A DNA stretch of 24,104 nt from an uncultured Lachnobacterium sp. (GTDB lineage: Bacteria; Bacillota; Clostridia; Lachnospirales; Lachnospiraceae), in the NCBI GenBank assembly GCA_900550545.1, contig URSS01000039.1, positions 1 through 24,104 of the forward strand. Reading direction: 5' to 3'. Positions 22,583-24,104 of the stretch are shown here, piece by piece (position 1 is the first letter of the stretch; each line of letters starts with the position of its first letter). Under the pieces are notes generated by a model. That model was given only the letters and a program-made list of their open reading frames with translations. It was not told the origin of the DNA and ran no database searches. Made by a program: the position numbers and the translations under genes.

Positions 22583-23581
22583 ATGGGAAGCACAAGATAT
22601 ATTATGTCCATGGGGGAACTTTCCAGAAAAGATAATTCATTATGTTTTCGTAAGGATGGCAAAAATGTTTATCTTCCGGTTGAAAATACAAAAGAAATTT
22701 ATTGTTTTAATGAGGTAAGCATAAACACAAAATTACTGGATTTTCTGGCACAAAACAATATTATCGTGCATTTTTTTAATTATTATGGTGGATATAGTGG
22801 AACTTATTATCCGAGAGATCATTATTTGAGTGGAAAACTTTTGGTAAAACAGGTAGAAAAGTTTACAAATGACCGGATGAGTGTTGCAAAAGCCATTGTA
22901 AAAGGGATTGGATTGAACATTTATGAAATTTTATATCACTATTATAAGCATGACAAAAAAGAAGTAAAAGAGACGATTGACTGGATTAAACAAAATTTTT
23001 TGCTTAATGTAGAACAGGCACAGGAAATCAAAGAACTTCTGGCATATGAGGGAGAAGTATGGATGCGCTTTTATGGGAATTTTAAATATTTTCTTCCGGA
23101 GGATTTTGTCATGAATAAGAGAGTAAAACGTCCGCCGGATAATCCAATGAATGCTCTGGTATCATTTGGAAACACCTTATTATATACAAAAACAATTTCT
23201 GCAATTTATCAGACGCATCTGGATCAGAGGATTAGTTTTTTGCATGAACCGTCAGAAGGAAGATTTTCCTTGAGCCTGGATTTGAGTGAAGTGTTTAAAC
23301 CGGTGATCGTTTTCCGCACGATCTTTGATCTGGTAAATAACCGCAGGTTACAGGTGGAAAAACATTTCGAGAAGAACGTAAATTATTGTGTGTTAAACGA
23401 GGAGGGGCGTAAAATTTTTATTGAAGCCTTTGAAGGCAGGTTAGAAAGTGTTTTTATGCATCCGAAATTAAAAAGAAAAGTGTCCTATCGCACAGCAATG
23501 AAATTAGATTGCTACAAGCTTATAAAAAACATTCTGGAAGAAAAGGAGTTTGTTCCGTTTTCTCTGAAGGAGGGCATGTAG
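22583..23581 (+). CDS. cas1: Cas1 integrase (type I-B)
   Basis: The 332-residue protein is a standard Cas1. The metal-binding residues can be placed at E156 (LLAYEGEVWMRFY), H221 (SFLHEPSEGRFSL) and D233 (LDLSEVFKP), all present. It joins prespacers into the array with Cas2. AAGGAGG lies 7 bases before the ATG. It comes between cas4 and cas2 and is separated from cas2 by only 2 bases, so the adaptation module is complete. Confidence 0.95.
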   Translation: MGSTRYIMSMGELSRKDNSLCFRKDGKNVYLPVENTKEIYCFNEVSINTKLLDFLAQNNIIVHFFNYYGGYSGTYYPRDHYLSGKLLVKQVEKFTNDRMSVAKAIVKGIGLNIYEILYHYYKHDKKEVKETIDWIKQNFLLNVEQAQEIKELLAYEGEVWMRFYGNFKYFLPEDFVMNKRVKRPPDNPMNALVSFGNTLLYTKTISAIYQTHLDQRISFLHEPSEGRFSLSLDLSEVFKPVIVFRTIFDLVNNRRLQVEKHFEKNVNYCVLNEEGRKIFIEAFEGRLESVFMHPKLKRKVSYRTAMKLDCYKLIKNILEEKEFVPFSLKEGM

Positions 23582-23583
23582 TT

Positions 23584-23874
23584 ATGAAAAAACAGTTGAA
23601 TTATAATTATGCATTTTTGTTCTATGATGTAGGAGAAAAGCGAGTTCAGAAAGTTTTTAAGATATGTAAAAAATATCTTTCCCATTTTCAGAAATCCGTT
23701 TTTCGTGGTGAAATTACACCTTCAAACTGTATAAAGCTTAGAAATGAGTTGAAGCAGGTGATAAATAAACAGGAAGATTTCGTGTGTATTATCAAATTGA
23801 TGAATGATAATGTGTTTGGAGAGGAAACGCTTGGTGCAGAGGATCATGCTACAGGAGAAGACCTTATGATATGA
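23584..23874 (+). CDS. cas2: Cas2 adaptation protein
   Basis: The 96-residue protein has the Cas2 core NYAFLFYDVGEKRVQKVFKICKKYL with the usual aspartate in the first strand and SVFRGEITPSN following. It is the structural centre of the Cas1-Cas2 integrase. I chose ATG 23584, 2 bases past the cas1 stop, with AAGGAGG at the end of cas1 as its binding site. The frame opens earlier (23509) but those codons overlap cas1. Its stop at 23872-23874 begins the leader region. Confidence 0.92.
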   Translation: MKKQLNYNYAFLFYDVGEKRVQKVFKICKKYLSHFQKSVFRGEITPSNCIKLRNELKQVINKQEDFVCIIKLMNDNVFGEETLGAEDHATGEDLMI

Positions 23875-24063
23875 AATTTTACCAGGCGAAAATCTGTGGA
23901 TTAATACGAAATGCAGAAATTATAAGGGGTTTGGCGAAGTAAGAAAAAATCTGTTATATTTTACAGACGGCTGGTAAAAAAGGTGGAAATAGCGTAAAAT
24001 AGAGGAAATGACGAAGGGGCTTGCAGGAGAAATGGATTGAATTCGTTAGATAAACAGTAACAT
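23875..24063 (+). promoter_or_regulatory. CRISPR leader region (array itself not in the contig)
   Basis: This 189-base A+T-rich, non-coding stretch directly after cas2 sits where type I-B leaders lie. It carries an extended -10 promoter at 23931-23960. A long-range inverted pair, TTTTACCAG (23877-23885) and CTGGTAAAA (23971-23979), frames the promoter. No repeat-spacer unit is seen before the adapter begins at 24064, so the array starts beyond the contig end. Confidence 0.6.
23931..23960 (+). promoter_or_regulatory. Predicted leader promoter for pre-crRNA
   Basis: TTGGCG (23931-23936) and TATATT (23955-23960) are 18 bases apart, and TGT before TATATT makes an extended -10. Transcription would start near 23967 and run toward the missing array. 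Confidence 0.5.
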
Positions 24064-24104
24064 CTGTCTCTTATACACATCTCCGAGCCCACGAGACTAA
24101 GGCG
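24064..24104 (+). other. Illumina Nextera adapter contamination
   Basis: The last 41 bases read the Nextera transposase end CTGTCTCTTATACACATCT (24064-24082), then CCGAGCCCACGAGAC (24083-24097), then TAAGGCG, the first seven bases of the N701 index. This is library adapter left at the contig end, not genome. Confidence 0.97.

Noticed and set aside
24020..24063. A possible first CRISPR repeat at the contig end.
   Set aside because: No AACCTCAACAT or AAAT-handle pattern and no second copy is visible before the adapter.
24064..24082. A 19-base Tn5/Nextera mosaic end suggesting a transposon insertion.
   Set aside because: It is followed directly by the remaining Nextera adapter and index bases and ends the contig, so it is library adapter.

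Overview
The window looks like one end of a draft contig from a low-GC, Gram-positive gut anaerobe, most likely a Lachnospiraceae member. Evidence is AGGAGG-type ribosome binding sites, promoters close to sigma-A consensus, A+T-rich codon use, a lipobox-bearing binding protein and the family mix (YitT, TAXI, ECF S component, Clostridia-type xanthine dehydrogenase, type I-B CRISPR-Cas). No rRNA or tRNA gene was seen, so the genus cannot be fixed. The last 41 bases (24064-24104) are Illumina Nextera adapter, not genome.

Layout. 1-1245: the tail of an unknown gene and a coiled-coil membrane protein. 1317-3593: a trigger-factor-like FKBP isomerase lacking the ribosome-binding domain, divergent from a membrane diguanylate cyclase. 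3596-7368 (minus strand): an apparent operon of an NSS sodium symporter, a TAXI-family binding lipoprotein, the glutamate symporter GltS and a 68-residue repeat protein; the TAXI protein has no TRAP membrane partner here. 7544-14180: purine/xanthine module, with an NCS2 nucleobase permease, a MocA-like molybdenum-cofactor nucleotidyltransferase, a YitT membrane protein, and the FAD, 2Fe-2S and molybdopterin subunits of a xanthine-dehydrogenase-family hydroxylase. 14303-14833: an ECF transporter S component.

15173-23874: a complete type I-B CRISPR-Cas locus in the order cas6-cas8b-cas7-cas5 / cas3-cas4-cas1-cas2. A strong terminator splits the effector genes from cas3 and the adaptation genes. 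cas8b carries an internal, in-frame, well-placed start that should yield a separate Cas11 small subunit. A leader with its own promoter follows cas2, but the array itself is lost at the contig end.

The main discovery candidate lies between the ECF gene and cas6 (14878-15042, minus strand). It is a small RNA gene with its own TTGCGA-18-TATAAT promoter, two degenerate direct copies of a type I-B-like repeat flanking one short spacer, and a bidirectional hairpin terminator. The first 18 nt of the spacer match the 5' untranslated region of cas6 at 17 of 18 positions. The only mismatch is at spacer position 6, which Cascade does not read, and a TCA PAM-like trinucleotide sits beside the match. The target lies just downstream of the predicted cas promoter. 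This has the form of a crRNA-guided autorepressor of the cas operon (the Cas-regulating RNA, CreR, principle): Cascade loaded with this guide would bind but probably not trigger cutting, and would shut down its own operon when ordinary crRNAs are scarce.
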